Of a DNA stretch of 64,000 nucleotides, positions 48,017-56,515 are shown in pieces. Source of the stretch: Paracoccus methylarcula. GTDB lineage: Bacteria; Pseudomonadota; Alphaproteobacteria; Rhodobacterales; Rhodobacteraceae. Within the stretch, counting starts at the first letter, position 1. Each line of letters starts with the position of its first letter. A program made the translations under genes and the position numbers. The stretch is taken from NCBI RefSeq assembly GCF_003007735.2, contig NZ_PXNQ02000004.1:1-64000 (forward strand). Direction: 5' to 3'. The notes beneath the pieces are model-generated. The model saw only the letters and a program-made list of their open reading frames with translations, searched no databases and was not told where the DNA came from.

Positions 48017-48319
48017 TTATGTTTCCTTGGGAGGCGATTTCACGAAAACCATCCGCCGCTCGATCAGGCCGGTCAGGAAATCGCGGATATCGCCGGTGAT
48101 CTGATCCTCCGGGGCCTGGTATCGGGTGGCAAGATCGCTTGCGATGGCTGCCATGCTGCGCTCTCCGTCAAGTTCCGACAGGATCGCATCGCCGATGGCG
48201 TCAAGCTGCATGGCGCGTTCGGGAGCCTGCAATACGCGGATACCCCGCACCCGGTCATCCTCCAGCCGCACACCGCGGGGCAGATAGGGGATATCCTCGG
48301 GGGCGATCAGCGGGTCCAT
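48017..48319 (-). CDS. pqqD: PqqD, PqqA-binding chaperone
   Basis: A 100-residue member of the PqqD/RRE family, which binds the PqqA precursor and presents it to PqqE. Family features include PYLPRGVRLEDDRVRG, QLDAIGDAILSELDGERS and FLTGLIERRMV near the C-terminus. ATG 48319 overlaps the pqqC stop by four bases, fixing the start; the open frame further upstream is a pqqC shadow. Confidence 0.93.
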   Translation of the reverse strand: MDPLIAPEDIPYLPRGVRLEDDRVRGIRVLQAPERAMQLDAIGDAILSELDGERSMAAIASDLATRYQAPEDQITGDIRDFLTGLIERRMVFVKSPPKET

Positions 48320-49068
48320 CACAGCATTCCTTCTCCGGGCCGCCATGCGCCGGGTGGGATATTGCCCTCGACATAGCCATGCCACAGCGCGTCAAGCTGA
48401 GCCCAGAGCACGTTGGTCTTGAAGATCAGCGCGGCTGCGGCGGCGTTCTGCTTTTCCAGCGTGTCGGCATGGGTCAGCACGTAATCGAGGCCGAAGGCCA
48501 CATCCTCGGGCGCCTCGGTCAGGCGTTTCCTGAAATAGGCGAGGCTGGTGTCGTCGGCGAAGTCGTAATGGGCCAGCAGCCCCTCGATCCGTTGCGCATG
48601 GATTTGCGGGGCGAAAAGTTCGGTCAGGCTGGCGGCGACGGCGTCCAGCAGAGGCATGTCGCGGACGAAGCGGAGATATGCTTCCACCGCGAAACGGGTG
48701 GCGGGCATGATGCCCCGGCCAGAGGCGACGAAATCAGGATCCAGCCCCACGGCGCGGGCCAGCGCCAGCCAGCGGCGGATGCCGCCGCCCTCGTCCACGT
48801 TGCCATCGTGATCCTCGATCCGCTTGCGCCAGCGGCGGCGCAGGGCGGGATCTTCCACCCGCGACATGAAGGCGGCGTCCTTCATCGGGATGCGGGACTG
48901 GTACATCCAGCGATTGATGACCCATGCGCGGACCTCGTCCGGCGTGCAGTCGCCGCCATGCAGCCGGGCATGGAAGGGATGCCGGTCATGGTAGCGCTCG
49001 GCGCCGATGGCGCGCAGGCGGGCCTCGAAATCCTCGCGGGATTGGGGCTGGGCGGGGATGTCCTTCAC
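48319..49068 (-). CDS. pqqC: PqqC, pyrroloquinoline-quinone synthase
   Basis: PqqC catalyses the final ring closure and eight-electron oxidation to PQQ. The all-helical fold of 249 residues includes RYHDRHPFHARLHGG, WVINRWMYQSRIPMKDAAF, RIEDHDG and HYDFADDTSLAYFRKRL, with the active-site His/Arg/Tyr residues of the family. The GTG at 49068 overlaps the pqqB stop and has GGAG 8 bases upstream, so it is preferred over the ATG at 49104. Confidence 0.95.
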   Translation of the reverse strand: MKDIPAQPQSREDFEARLRAIGAERYHDRHPFHARLHGGDCTPDEVRAWVINRWMYQSRIPMKDAAFMSRVEDPALRRRWRKRIEDHDGNVDEGGGIRRWLALARAVGLDPDFVASGRGIMPATRFAVEAYLRFVRDMPLLDAVAASLTELFAPQIHAQRIEGLLAHYDFADDTSLAYFRKRLTEAPEDVAFGLDYVLTHADTLEKQNAAAAALIFKTNVLWAQLDALWHGYVEGNIPPGAWRPGEGML

Positions 49069-49946
49069 AGCGTGATCTCCATGCCGTCGCGGCCGATCTG
49101 CCATCCCCGAGCCTCGGCCTGTGCCGTCTGCGGGCTTGAGGGATCGCTCAGCGGGTTGGAATTGTTCATATGCACGAAAATCCGGCGCGCGATGGGCGTG
49201 TCCGCCAGTCCGGTCATGGTTTCCGAAACCGGCATATGGCCCATGCGGCGGCCAGTCTTCTGGCCAAGTCCCATGCGGATCATCTCGTCATCCGCCCAAA
49301 GCGTGCCATCGAACATCAACAGGTCGGCGCCGCTGATACGGATTTTCAGCCATTCGGGGATAGTGGCGCATCCGGGGATATAGAGCGCCCGGCGGCCCCC
49401 GGCCTGCAATTCGACCCCGACCGTGGTTTCGCCGACCAGTCCGGTCTCGACCACCTCGCCCTCCTGGTAGAGCGGCACTTTGCCGGGAACGGCGAAAAGC
49501 GTCGCGGTCAGGCCGGGGGCAAGCTCGACCGTCTGACCCAGCGATACGGTCCGGCGTGGCACCAGGTCGGTGCGCAGGGCCGACAGCATCGGGTTGGCGG
49601 CAAGCGCCTCGTGGATTGCGGAGGTGGCGAACAGATCGAATGGCTGGCTTTCGCGCAAGGTCAACAGACCGGCCACGTGATCGATATCGCCATTCGTCAC
49701 CAGCACCGAACGCAGCGGCATCCGGCGCGGTCCGGTCGGGTGAAGGGCAGGCGTGGCCGCCAGTTGCATGCGGATATCGGGCGATGCGTTCAGGATCGCC
49801 CAGTCCTGCCCATTCGCGCTGACCGCGACCGAGCTTTGCGTCAGGGCGGGGATTCGGCCCGCCCGCGCGGCATCGCAATTGTCGCAGCCGCAATTCCATT
49901 GCGGCAACCCGCCACCCGCCGCTGCGCCCAGAATGATGATCTTCAT
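49065..49946 (-). CDS. pqqB: PqqB, metallo-beta-lactamase-fold oxygenase of PQQ synthesis
   Basis: A 293-residue protein with ILGAAAGGGLPQWNCGCDNC at the N-terminus (zinc-site Cys), the modified metal motif TNGDIDHVAGLL in place of HxHxDH, and HMNNSNPL near the C-terminus. PqqB hydroxylates the tyrosine ring of the cross-linked dipeptide. It is separated from pqqA by a hairpin and overlaps pqqC. Confidence 0.95.
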   Translation of the reverse strand: MKIIILGAAAGGGLPQWNCGCDNCDAARAGRIPALTQSSVAVSANGQDWAILNASPDIRMQLAATPALHPTGPRRMPLRSVLVTNGDIDHVAGLLTLRESQPFDLFATSAIHEALAANPMLSALRTDLVPRRTVSLGQTVELAPGLTATLFAVPGKVPLYQEGEVVETGLVGETTVGVELQAGGRRALYIPGCATIPEWLKIRISGADLLMFDGTLWADDEMIRMGLGQKTGRRMGHMPVSETMTGLADTPIARRIFVHMNNSNPLSDPSSPQTAQAEARGWQIGRDGMEITL

Positions 49947-49963
49947 GAAGGTTTCAGACGAAG

Positions 49964-49993
49964 CGGCCCTGCCCGACAGATCGGACAGGGCCG
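49964..49993. other. Hairpin between pqqA and pqqB
   Basis: CGGCCCTG (49964-49971) and CAGGGCCG (49986-49993) enclose a further CCGA/TCGG pairing, giving a stem of about 12 bp with one mismatch. There is no T-run. Placed right after pqqA, it likely raises pqqA mRNA relative to pqqBCDE by attenuation or 3'-end protection, as seen in other pqq operons. Confidence 0.6.
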
Positions 49994-50015
49994 TTTCCTG
50001 CCTGTTTCCAAGGGG

Positions 50016-50108
50016 TCAGAACAGGACGGGCTCATCCTCTGCCGGGGCATACATGTTGATTTCCATGCCGCAGGCGATTTCCTTCAGGGTGGGTTTGGTC
50101 CATGCCAT
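50016..50108 (-). CDS. pqqA: PqqA, PQQ precursor peptide
   Basis: A 30-codon gene. The peptide starts MAWTKPTLKEIACGMEINMY and ends APAEDEPVLF; the conserved E-x3-Y (Glu16 and Tyr20) supplies the atoms of PQQ. GGAGGAGAG lies about 9 bases before ATG 50108. It is the first gene of the pqq operon and is followed by the attenuation-type hairpin. Confidence 0.96.
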   Translation of the reverse strand: MAWTKPTLKEIACGMEINMYAPAEDEPVLF

Positions 50109-50159
50109 GTTGCTTCTCTCCTCCAAAAGCCGGGGTCGCGGCATTCGCGACTGGACCTC

Positions 50160-50187
50160 ATGGTAGATGAGAGGCAGCATGGGTCAA
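50160..50187 (-). promoter_or_regulatory. Candidate promoter of the pqq operon
   Basis: On the minus strand TTGACC (50182-50187), a 16-base spacer and TACCAT (50160-50165) precede pqqA by about 50 bases. It is the best sigma-70-like match in the 143-base region shared with the divergent metallohydrolase gene. Confidence 0.45.
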
Positions 50188-50251
50188 CAAGACGAAGGTC
50201 TGATATTACTGGTTTCGGTTTCTTTTCGGCTCTGCGCGGGAATATTCGGCA

Positions 50252-51310
50252 ATGTTTCATCTCATTTTGACTGCTTGCATTGCCGGATCGCCCGAAGATT
50301 GTGCGCCGATACTCCTGCCGGAAGCCGAGGCCGGCACGCGGGCGGAATGCGAGGCCCGGGCAGAGCGAATCATCGACCTCTGGTTAAAGGATCGTTCCGG
50401 GCTGACCGGAGCCGGGGCCGAATGCCGTTCGACCGAGGAATTGCCCGCGCTGCCTTTGCAACAGGTGGCACCCGGTATCCATGTCTATATCGGCGATCCC
50501 GTCCAGATGGAGGAATCAGCCGATGGCAGGATCGCCAATCTGGGCGTGGTGATTGGCGAGGCATCGGTTGCGGTGATCGATACCGGCGTGTCGCGTGCGC
50601 AGGGACAAGAGCTTCATGCGGCGATTCGGCGATTGACCGATCTGCCGGTCAGTCATGTCATCCTGACCCATATGCATCCCGACCATGTCCTGGGAAGCTC
50701 GGTCTTCAAGGAGGCAGGGGCGGAAATTCTGGGTCATGCCGCAATGCCCATGGCACTGGATGTCCGGGCGCAAGGCTATCTGGACAGCGTTGCCCGGCTC
50801 TACCCGCCCGAAGAGGTCATCGGCACCGGGATCACCTTGCCGGACCGGGTTGTCGAGGACCGTGACCGGATCGATCTTGGCGGACGCAGCCTTTCATTGC
50901 GGGCGGAGGGCACCGCCCATACCGACAATGACCTGACGGTTTTCGACCCGGAGACGGCGACCCTGTTCACGGGTGATCTGGTATTTCGGGAACTCGCCCC
51001 GGTGATCGACGGCTCGCTGATCGGCTGGCTGCAATGGCTTGAGGTCCCGCCCCGACCCGTGCCGCGCCTGATCGTTCCGGGGCATGGGCCAGTGACGGAT
51101 TCATGGACCGAGGCGATAGGGCCGCAGGCCGAGTTCCTGACCGCGCTGAGAGATGCCACGCGGGATGCGATTGCGGCGGGGGTGCCAATGTCAGACGCGG
51201 TGCCGCGGATAACAAAAGCCTTGCAAGACAAGCAGGATGCGTGGAACTCTTTTCCCCAGACAGCAGCCCGCGACGCGACGGCTGCCTACAAGGAATTGGA
51301 GTGGGAGTGA
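50252..51310 (+). CDS. Metallo-beta-lactamase-fold hydrolase of the quinoprotein relay type
   Basis: A 352-residue protein with the zinc motif THMHPDH (H140, H142, D144, H145), FTGDLVF and VPGHGPVT, the canonical MBL metal sites. The N-terminus carries a short hydrophobic start and Cys residues, suggesting export. Together with the SoxYZ-like carrier at the other end of the pqq cluster it fits the quinoprotein relay system zinc metallohydrolase families, named from co-occurrence with PQQ dehydrogenases. The substrate is unknown. It diverges from pqqA. Confidence 0.8.
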   Translation: MFHLILTACIAGSPEDCAPILLPEAEAGTRAECEARAERIIDLWLKDRSGLTGAGAECRSTEELPALPLQQVAPGIHVYIGDPVQMEESADGRIANLGVVIGEASVAVIDTGVSRAQGQELHAAIRRLTDLPVSHVILTHMHPDHVLGSSVFKEAGAEILGHAAMPMALDVRAQGYLDSVARLYPPEEVIGTGITLPDRVVEDRDRIDLGGRSLSLRAEGTAHTDNDLTVFDPETATLFTGDLVFRELAPVIDGSLIGWLQWLEVPPRPVPRLIVPGHGPVTDSWTEAIGPQAEFLTALRDATRDAIAAGVPMSDAVPRITKALQDKQDAWNSFPQTAARDATAAYKELEWE

Positions 51311-51317
51311 GTTTTAT

Positions 51318-51400
51318 TTGACAAAACCGCATGGTTTGGCAATTGCTAGCGTTAACATTTGGGCGAGAAACGATCCGAAGCGAATGCATGGGAGGAAAGA
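51318..51400 (+). promoter_or_regulatory. Candidate control region of the agl operon
   Basis: TTGACA (51318-51323) is a perfect -35 hexamer just downstream of the previous stop. No good -10 is found at 16-18 bases; the spacer region reads AATTGCTAGCGTTAACATTTG, which contains GCTAGC and GTTAAC palindromes that may be operator half-sites. GGGAGGAAAGA before 51401 is the ribosome-binding site of aglE. No aglR-type regulator is in the window. Confidence 0.4.
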
Positions 51401-52756
51401 ATGAGAACCGTTTTCTATCTGACAGTCGCGGCTGCGGCCCTGTCTGCCGGAATGGCGCCGGCCCAGATGGTCATCGAACCCGGCAGCGACGACCGTATCA
51501 ACTGGCAGAGTCTCGAGGATTTCAAGGCATCCCATAGCGGGCTGGAAGGACAGGAGTTCAATATCCTCGGTCCCTGGCTTGGTGCCGACCAGGAACTGTT
51601 CACCTCGCTGCTGCCCTATTTCGAAGAGGCGACCGGGGCCAAGGCGAATTATTCCGGTTCCGACAGCTTCGAGCAGCAGATCGTGATCGACAGCGAAGCG
51701 GGATCGCCTCCTGATATCGCGGTATTGCCGCAACCGGGATTGGCCGCCGATCTGGCCAAGAAAGGGCATCTCAAGCCCTTGGGCGATGAAATGGCGCAAT
51801 GGGTGCGCGATAATTACGCGGCGGGCGATAGCTGGGCTGACCTGGGAACCTATGCCGGCGCGGATGGCAGCGACGCGTTCTATGCATTCCCCTTCAAGGC
51901 CGATGTGAAATCGCTGGTCTGGTATGTGCCCGAGAATTTCGAGGATGCGGGCTACGAGGTGCCCGAAACCTACGAGGATCTCAAGGCGCTGACCGAGCAG
52001 ATCGCCGAGGATGGCGAGACGCCATGGTGCATCGGGCTTGGTTCCGGCGGTGCAACGGGCTGGCCCGCGACGGACTGGGTCGAGGACCTGATGCTGCGCA
52101 TCAACAGTCCCGAGGATTACGACGCCTGGACGACCAACGAGATGCCTTTCAACGATCCCAAGGTCATCGCGGCCATCGAGGATTTCGGCTGGTTCGCCAA
52201 GAACGACGATTTCGTTGCCGGTGGCGCGGGTTCTGTCGCATCGACCGATTTCCGGGATAGCCCCAAGGGTCTCTTTGAATCTCCGCCCGATTGCTACATG
52301 CATCGCCAGGCCAGCTTCATCCCCTCCTTCTTCCCGGAAGGGACCGAGATCGGACTGGATGCGGATTTCTTCTATTTCCCGGCACCTGCCGATGGCGGTC
52401 TCGGGCAGCCGGTGCTTGGCGGCGGCACGCTGTTCTCGGTCTTTTCCGACAATCAGGCGGCGATGGCCTTCATAGACTTCCTGCAGGTTCCCGCCGTGCA
52501 TGAGATCTGGATGGCGCAGAAGGGATTCCTGACCCCGCATACCGGCGTCAACACGGATGCCTATGGCGACGAGACCCTGAAGAGGATGGGACAGATCCTG
52601 CTTGATGCGACGACCTTCCGCTTTGACGGATCCGACCTGATGCCCGGCTCGATCGGTGCCGGGGCGTTCTGGACCGGCATGGTCGATTTCGTCGGCGGCA
52701 AATCGGCGCAGGAAGTGGCTGATGCCATCCAGCAAAGCTGGACGACGGTCAAGTAA
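51401..52756 (+). CDS. aglE: Alpha-glucoside ABC transporter substrate-binding protein AglE
   Basis: A 451-residue periplasmic binding protein with signal MRTVFYLTVAAAALSAGMAPAQ and the segment GPWLGADQELFTSLLPYFEEATG typical of AglE. It captures alpha-glucosides such as maltose, sucrose or trehalose (family knowledge). GGGAGG precedes ATG 51401. It leads the operon aglEFGAK, described in Sinorhizobium meliloti. Confidence 0.92.
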   Translation: MRTVFYLTVAAAALSAGMAPAQMVIEPGSDDRINWQSLEDFKASHSGLEGQEFNILGPWLGADQELFTSLLPYFEEATGAKANYSGSDSFEQQIVIDSEAGSPPDIAVLPQPGLAADLAKKGHLKPLGDEMAQWVRDNYAAGDSWADLGTYAGADGSDAFYAFPFKADVKSLVWYVPENFEDAGYEVPETYEDLKALTEQIAEDGETPWCIGLGSGGATGWPATDWVEDLMLRINSPEDYDAWTTNEMPFNDPKVIAAIEDFGWFAKNDDFVAGGAGSVASTDFRDSPKGLFESPPDCYMHRQASFIPSFFPEGTEIGLDADFFYFPAPADGGLGQPVLGGGTLFSVFSDNQAAMAFIDFLQVPAVHEIWMAQKGFLTPHTGVNTDAYGDETLKRMGQILLDATTFRFDGSDLMPGSIGAGAFWTGMVDFVGGKSAQEVADAIQQSWTTVK

Positions 52757-52831
52757 ACTGCCGCAGGCAGGTATGACGATCCGGGATGGCGCCCGACGCG
52801 CCATCCCTACCGGAACCAGGGGAGGGTAAAG

Positions 52832-53827
52832 ATGGAATTGTTCTGGCTTGCCATCAGCACGATCGCGATAGGCGTTTTCGGCTGCGTGGCCTGGTTCTGG
52901 GGGTCGAACATGATCCTCGACACGATCTACCCGCCGCGCGGAGAGAAGGCGGGCGACAATATCCGCAGGGCCAACCAGATCCGGCCCTGGCTGTTCCTGG
53001 GACCCGCGATCCTGTTCCTTGGACTGTACCTGGTCTATCCGGTGCTCGACAGCCTCTGGCGGTCGCTGCACAACGCCGATGGCAGCCGGTTCGTGGGTGT
53101 CGACAATTACACATGGGCCGTGGGCGATTCCAAATTCGGCGAATCGATGCGCAACAACATGCTGTGGCTGCTGGTCGTGCCGGCTCTGTCCACCCTGTTC
53201 GGGCTGATCGCGGCGCAACTGACCGACCGGATCAAATGGGGCAATATCGGCAAATCGCTGATCTTCATGCCGATGGCGATCAGCTTTGTCGGCGCGGGGG
53301 TGATCTGGAAATTCATCTATGAATACCGCGATGCCGACGAAACGCAGATCGGCCTGCTCAATTATCTCGTGACCAAGCTTGGGGGGGATTCGCAGCTCTG
53401 GCTGACACTGATCCCGTGGAACAACTTCTTCCTGATGATCGTGCTGGTCTGGATCCAGACCGGCTTTGCCATGGTGATCCTGTCGGCGGCCCTGCGCGGC
53501 ATCCCCGAAGAGACCATCGAGGCCGCGATCCTCGACGGCGCCTCGCCCTTGCAGGTGTTCTTCAAGATCAAGGTGCCGCAGATCATGGGCACCATCGCGG
53601 TTGTCTGGACTACCATCACCATCGTCGTGCTCAAGGTCTTCGACATCGTCTTCGTGATGACCAATGGGCAATGGGGAACGCAGGTGCTGGCGAACCTGAT
53701 GTATGACTGGATGTTCCGCGGCACGCCCGATTATGGCCGCGGCTCGGCCATCGCCATCGTCCTGATGCTTCTGGTGACGCCGATCATGGTCTGGAACATC
53801 CGCAATGTCCGCAAGGAGATCCGCTGA
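52832..53827 (+). CDS. aglF: Alpha-glucoside ABC transporter permease AglF
   Basis: A 331-residue MalF-type permease with an extra N-terminal membrane segment (LFWLAISTIAIGVFGCVAWFWG) before the usual six, and the coupling motif PEETIEAAILDGASPLQVFFKIKVP. GGGGAGGG precedes the ATG. The stop overlaps the aglG start (TGATG). Confidence 0.93.
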   Translation: MELFWLAISTIAIGVFGCVAWFWGSNMILDTIYPPRGEKAGDNIRRANQIRPWLFLGPAILFLGLYLVYPVLDSLWRSLHNADGSRFVGVDNYTWAVGDSKFGESMRNNMLWLLVVPALSTLFGLIAAQLTDRIKWGNIGKSLIFMPMAISFVGAGVIWKFIYEYRDADETQIGLLNYLVTKLGGDSQLWLTLIPWNNFFLMIVLVWIQTGFAMVILSAALRGIPEETIEAAILDGASPLQVFFKIKVPQIMGTIAVVWTTITIVVLKVFDIVFVMTNGQWGTQVLANLMYDWMFRGTPDYGRGSAIAIVLMLLVTPIMVWNIRNVRKEIR

Positions 53828-54960
53828 TGGAAGGCATGGCCGGACAGAAATCATCGCTGACATGGGTGGTCAATATCTCCGCCTTCCTGCTGGTGCTGCT
53901 GTGGACGATCCCGACATTGGGGCTGTTCGTATCTTCCTTCCGCGACCGCGACCAGATCGCGAGCAGCGGCTGGTGGGCGTCCTTCTCGGCATCCGAGCAG
54001 ACCGGCTTCGTCCGCACCGGAACCGATGACGATGCCACCCAGGTCGATGGCCTCTACGTGATCGAGGGCACGGTGCTGGAAGGGGATCAGGAACTGACCG
54101 CATGGGGCACCCGCTCGCGCGAGCCGGGGGCCTTCCAGCCCGGCGAGACAACCGAGATCGAGGATGGCTGGCAGCTTACCGTGAACGAGGATGGCAGCTA
54201 TCGCCTGACCTCGGAGGCGCCCTTCGAGATGCGGCGGGGGGAGCGGATCTTCACCACGACCAAGGCGCCCGCGAACCTGACGACCGCGAATTATCAGCGG
54301 GTGCTGACCGCAGAGGGGCTGGGCCGCGCCTTCATGAATACGCTGACGGTGGCGATCCCGGCGACGGTGATCCCGATCCTGATCGCGGCTTTCGCGGCCT
54401 ATGCATTGGCATGGATGCAGTTTCCGGGGCGGGCATTGCTGACCGCGGCCGTCGTCGGGCTGCTGGTCGTGCCCCTGCAGGTGTCGCTGATCCCGTTGTT
54501 GCAGATGCATAACAGCATCGGCATCGGCAAGGGATATCTGGGGATCTGGCTGGCGCATACCGGCTTTGGCCTGCCCCTGGCGGTGTATCTCTTGCGAAAC
54601 TACATGGTCGGATTGCCACGCGAGGTGATCGAATCCGCCCGCGTGGACGGCGCGACCGATTTCCAGATCTTCCGCCGTATCGTCCTGCCCCTGTCCTTCC
54701 CGGCGCTGGCCAGTTTTGCGATCTTCCAGTTCCTCTGGGTCTGGAACGACCTGCTGGTGGCGACGGTGTTTCTTGGCAATACGCGGGAACAACTGGTCAT
54801 GACCGGGGTGCTGCGCGAGCTCATGGGATCGAAAGGCGGCGAATGGGAGATCCTGGCGACCTCGGCCTTCATCTCGATCGCGGTGCCGCTGATCGTCTTC
54901 TTCTCGATGCAAAGATACCTGGTCCGCGGCCTGCTGGCGGGATCGGTCAAGGGTGGTTGA
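53827..54960 (+). CDS. aglG: Alpha-glucoside ABC transporter permease AglG
   Basis: A 377-residue MalG-type permease. Between the first membrane segment (NISAFLLVLLWTIPTLGLFV) and the core it has an insert of about 100 residues, hydrophilic and beta-rich (TDDDATQVDGLYVIEGTVLE onward), predicted periplasmic; AglG proteins are longer than MalG for this reason. The coupling motif is REVIESARVDGATDFQIFRRIVLP. Confidence 0.93.
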   Translation: MEGMAGQKSSLTWVVNISAFLLVLLWTIPTLGLFVSSFRDRDQIASSGWWASFSASEQTGFVRTGTDDDATQVDGLYVIEGTVLEGDQELTAWGTRSREPGAFQPGETTEIEDGWQLTVNEDGSYRLTSEAPFEMRRGERIFTTTKAPANLTTANYQRVLTAEGLGRAFMNTLTVAIPATVIPILIAAFAAYALAWMQFPGRALLTAAVVGLLVVPLQVSLIPLLQMHNSIGIGKGYLGIWLAHTGFGLPLAVYLLRNYMVGLPREVIESARVDGATDFQIFRRIVLPLSFPALASFAIFQFLWVWNDLLVATVFLGNTREQLVMTGVLRELMGSKGGEWEILATSAFISIAVPLIVFFSMQRYLVRGLLAGSVKGG

Positions 54961-54961
54961 T

Positions 54962-56497
54962 TTGAACGAAATGACGAATGACTGGTGGAAGGGCGGGATC
55001 ATCTATCAGATCTACCCACGCAGTTTCCAGGACACGACCGGCGACGGCATCGGCGATCTGGCCGGGATCGCGCAGCGCCTGCCCTATGTGGCCTCGCTCG
55101 GGGTGGATGCCGTCTGGATCTCGCCTTTCTTTACCTCTCCGATGAAGGATTTCGGCTATGATGTCAGCGATTATCGCGGCATCGACCCGATGTTCGGCAC
55201 CATGGAGGATTTCGACTGGCTGATCGAACGCGCGCATGAGCTGGGCCTCAAGGTGATGATCGACCTGGTGATGTCACACAGCTCGGACCAGCATCCCTGG
55301 TTCACGGAAAGCCGCTCCAGCCGCGATAATGACAAGGCGGCCTGGTATGTCTGGGCCGATCCCAAGCCTGACGGAACACCGCCCACCAACTGGCTGTCGA
55401 TCTTCGGCGGCAGCGCATGGCAATGGGATGCGCGGCGCGAACAGTATTACCTGCACAACTTCCTGGCCTCGCAGCCGGATCTGAATTTCCATAACCACGA
55501 GGTTCAGGACGCGCTGCTCGAGATGGTGCGGTTCTGGCTGGACAAGGGCGTGGATGGGTTCCGCCTGGACACGATCAATTTCTATTTCCACGACGCCCAG
55601 TTGCGGGACAACCCGCCGCTTGCGCCGGAATTGCGCAAATCCGACACCGCGCCGGCGGTCAATCCCTACAACCATCAAAGCCACAGATACGACAAGTCGC
55701 AGCCCGAGAACCTGGCCTTCCTTGAACGCCTGAACCAGATGCTGAGGGAAAGCGGCGCGGTCGTGGTCGGCGAGATCGGCGATAGCGAGCGCGGGCTGGA
55801 ACTGCTCGAGGAATATACCGGCGTGCCGGGCCGGATCGAGATGTCCTATGTCTTCGATTTCCTGTCGGGCGAGGATCTCCTGGCCAGCCGTATCGTCGAG
55901 GTGTTCGAGCAATTGCAGGAAATCGCTCCGAATGCCTGGCCCTGCTGGGCCATGTCCAACCATGACGTCATGCGCCATATCAGCCGCTGGAACCTCTCGG
56001 ACCAGGCTGCCAAGGCTTATTGCACGGTGTTGATGTGCTTGCGCGGCTCGGTCTGCCTCTACCAGGGCGAGGAATTGGGCCTGCCCGAGGCCGAGCTGCA
56101 ATTCGAGGAGCTGCGCGATCCCTATGGCATCGAATTCTGGCCCGAGTTCAAGGGCCGCGACGGTTGCCGGACCCCGATGGTCTGGGACATGGGGGTGAAT
56201 GGCGGCTTCTCGACCAGCCAGCCGTGGCTGCCGGTGCCGCATGCGCATCTGCAGCGCACCGTGGTCGGGCAGGAAGCCGACGCGCAATCCGTGTTGCACC
56301 ATTACCGTTGGGCGATCGGCCTGCGCCGGAAACACAGCGCGCTGAGGGGCGGAAGCATGACCGATATCAGGGCCGAAGGACCGATCCTGTCGTTCCGCCG
56401 CTCCGACGATGCGCAGACTTTGCAGATCCGGGCCAATCTGTCCGATGAACCGGTCGGCGGGATGGCGCCCTGGCAGGTTCAGATTATCGAAGGTTGA
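54962..56497 (+). CDS. aglA: Alpha-glucosidase AglA (GH13)
   Basis: An intracellular GH13 alpha-glucosidase that hydrolyses the imported alpha-glucosides. The four GH13 regions are present: DLVMSHSSDQHPWF, GFRLDTINFY with the nucleophile D203, VVGEIGD with the acid/base E271, and MSNHDVMRH with D335 (numbering from the TTG at 54962). The start is ambiguous: GTG 54953, TTG 54962 (AAGGG about 8 bases upstream) or ATG 54971. Length is about 511 residues. It sits within the transporter operon, so uptake and cleavage are co-expressed. Confidence 0.92.
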   Translation: MNEMTNDWWKGGIIYQIYPRSFQDTTGDGIGDLAGIAQRLPYVASLGVDAVWISPFFTSPMKDFGYDVSDYRGIDPMFGTMEDFDWLIERAHELGLKVMIDLVMSHSSDQHPWFTESRSSRDNDKAAWYVWADPKPDGTPPTNWLSIFGGSAWQWDARREQYYLHNFLASQPDLNFHNHEVQDALLEMVRFWLDKGVDGFRLDTINFYFHDAQLRDNPPLAPELRKSDTAPAVNPYNHQSHRYDKSQPENLAFLERLNQMLRESGAVVVGEIGDSERGLELLEEYTGVPGRIEMSYVFDFLSGEDLLASRIVEVFEQLQEIAPNAWPCWAMSNHDVMRHISRWNLSDQAAKAYCTVLMCLRGSVCLYQGEELGLPEAELQFEELRDPYGIEFWPEFKGRDGCRTPMVWDMGVNGGFSTSQPWLPVPHAHLQRTVVGQEADAQSVLHHYRWAIGLRRKHSALRGGSMTDIRAEGPILSFRRSDDAQTLQIRANLSDEPVGGMAPWQVQIIEG

Positions 56498-56515
56498 TGA
56501 GGGGGGAGGCTCGCC

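Noticed and set aside
51314-53863. 849-codon open frame antisense to aglE and aglF
   Set aside because: Its His/Arg/Asp-rich translation is typical of reverse-complement shadows and both agl genes have clear motifs and ribosome-binding sites.
53827-54960. The roughly 100-residue insert of AglG as a new domain fusion
   Set aside because: AglG proteins are generally longer than MalG because of an insert at this place, so it is a family trait.
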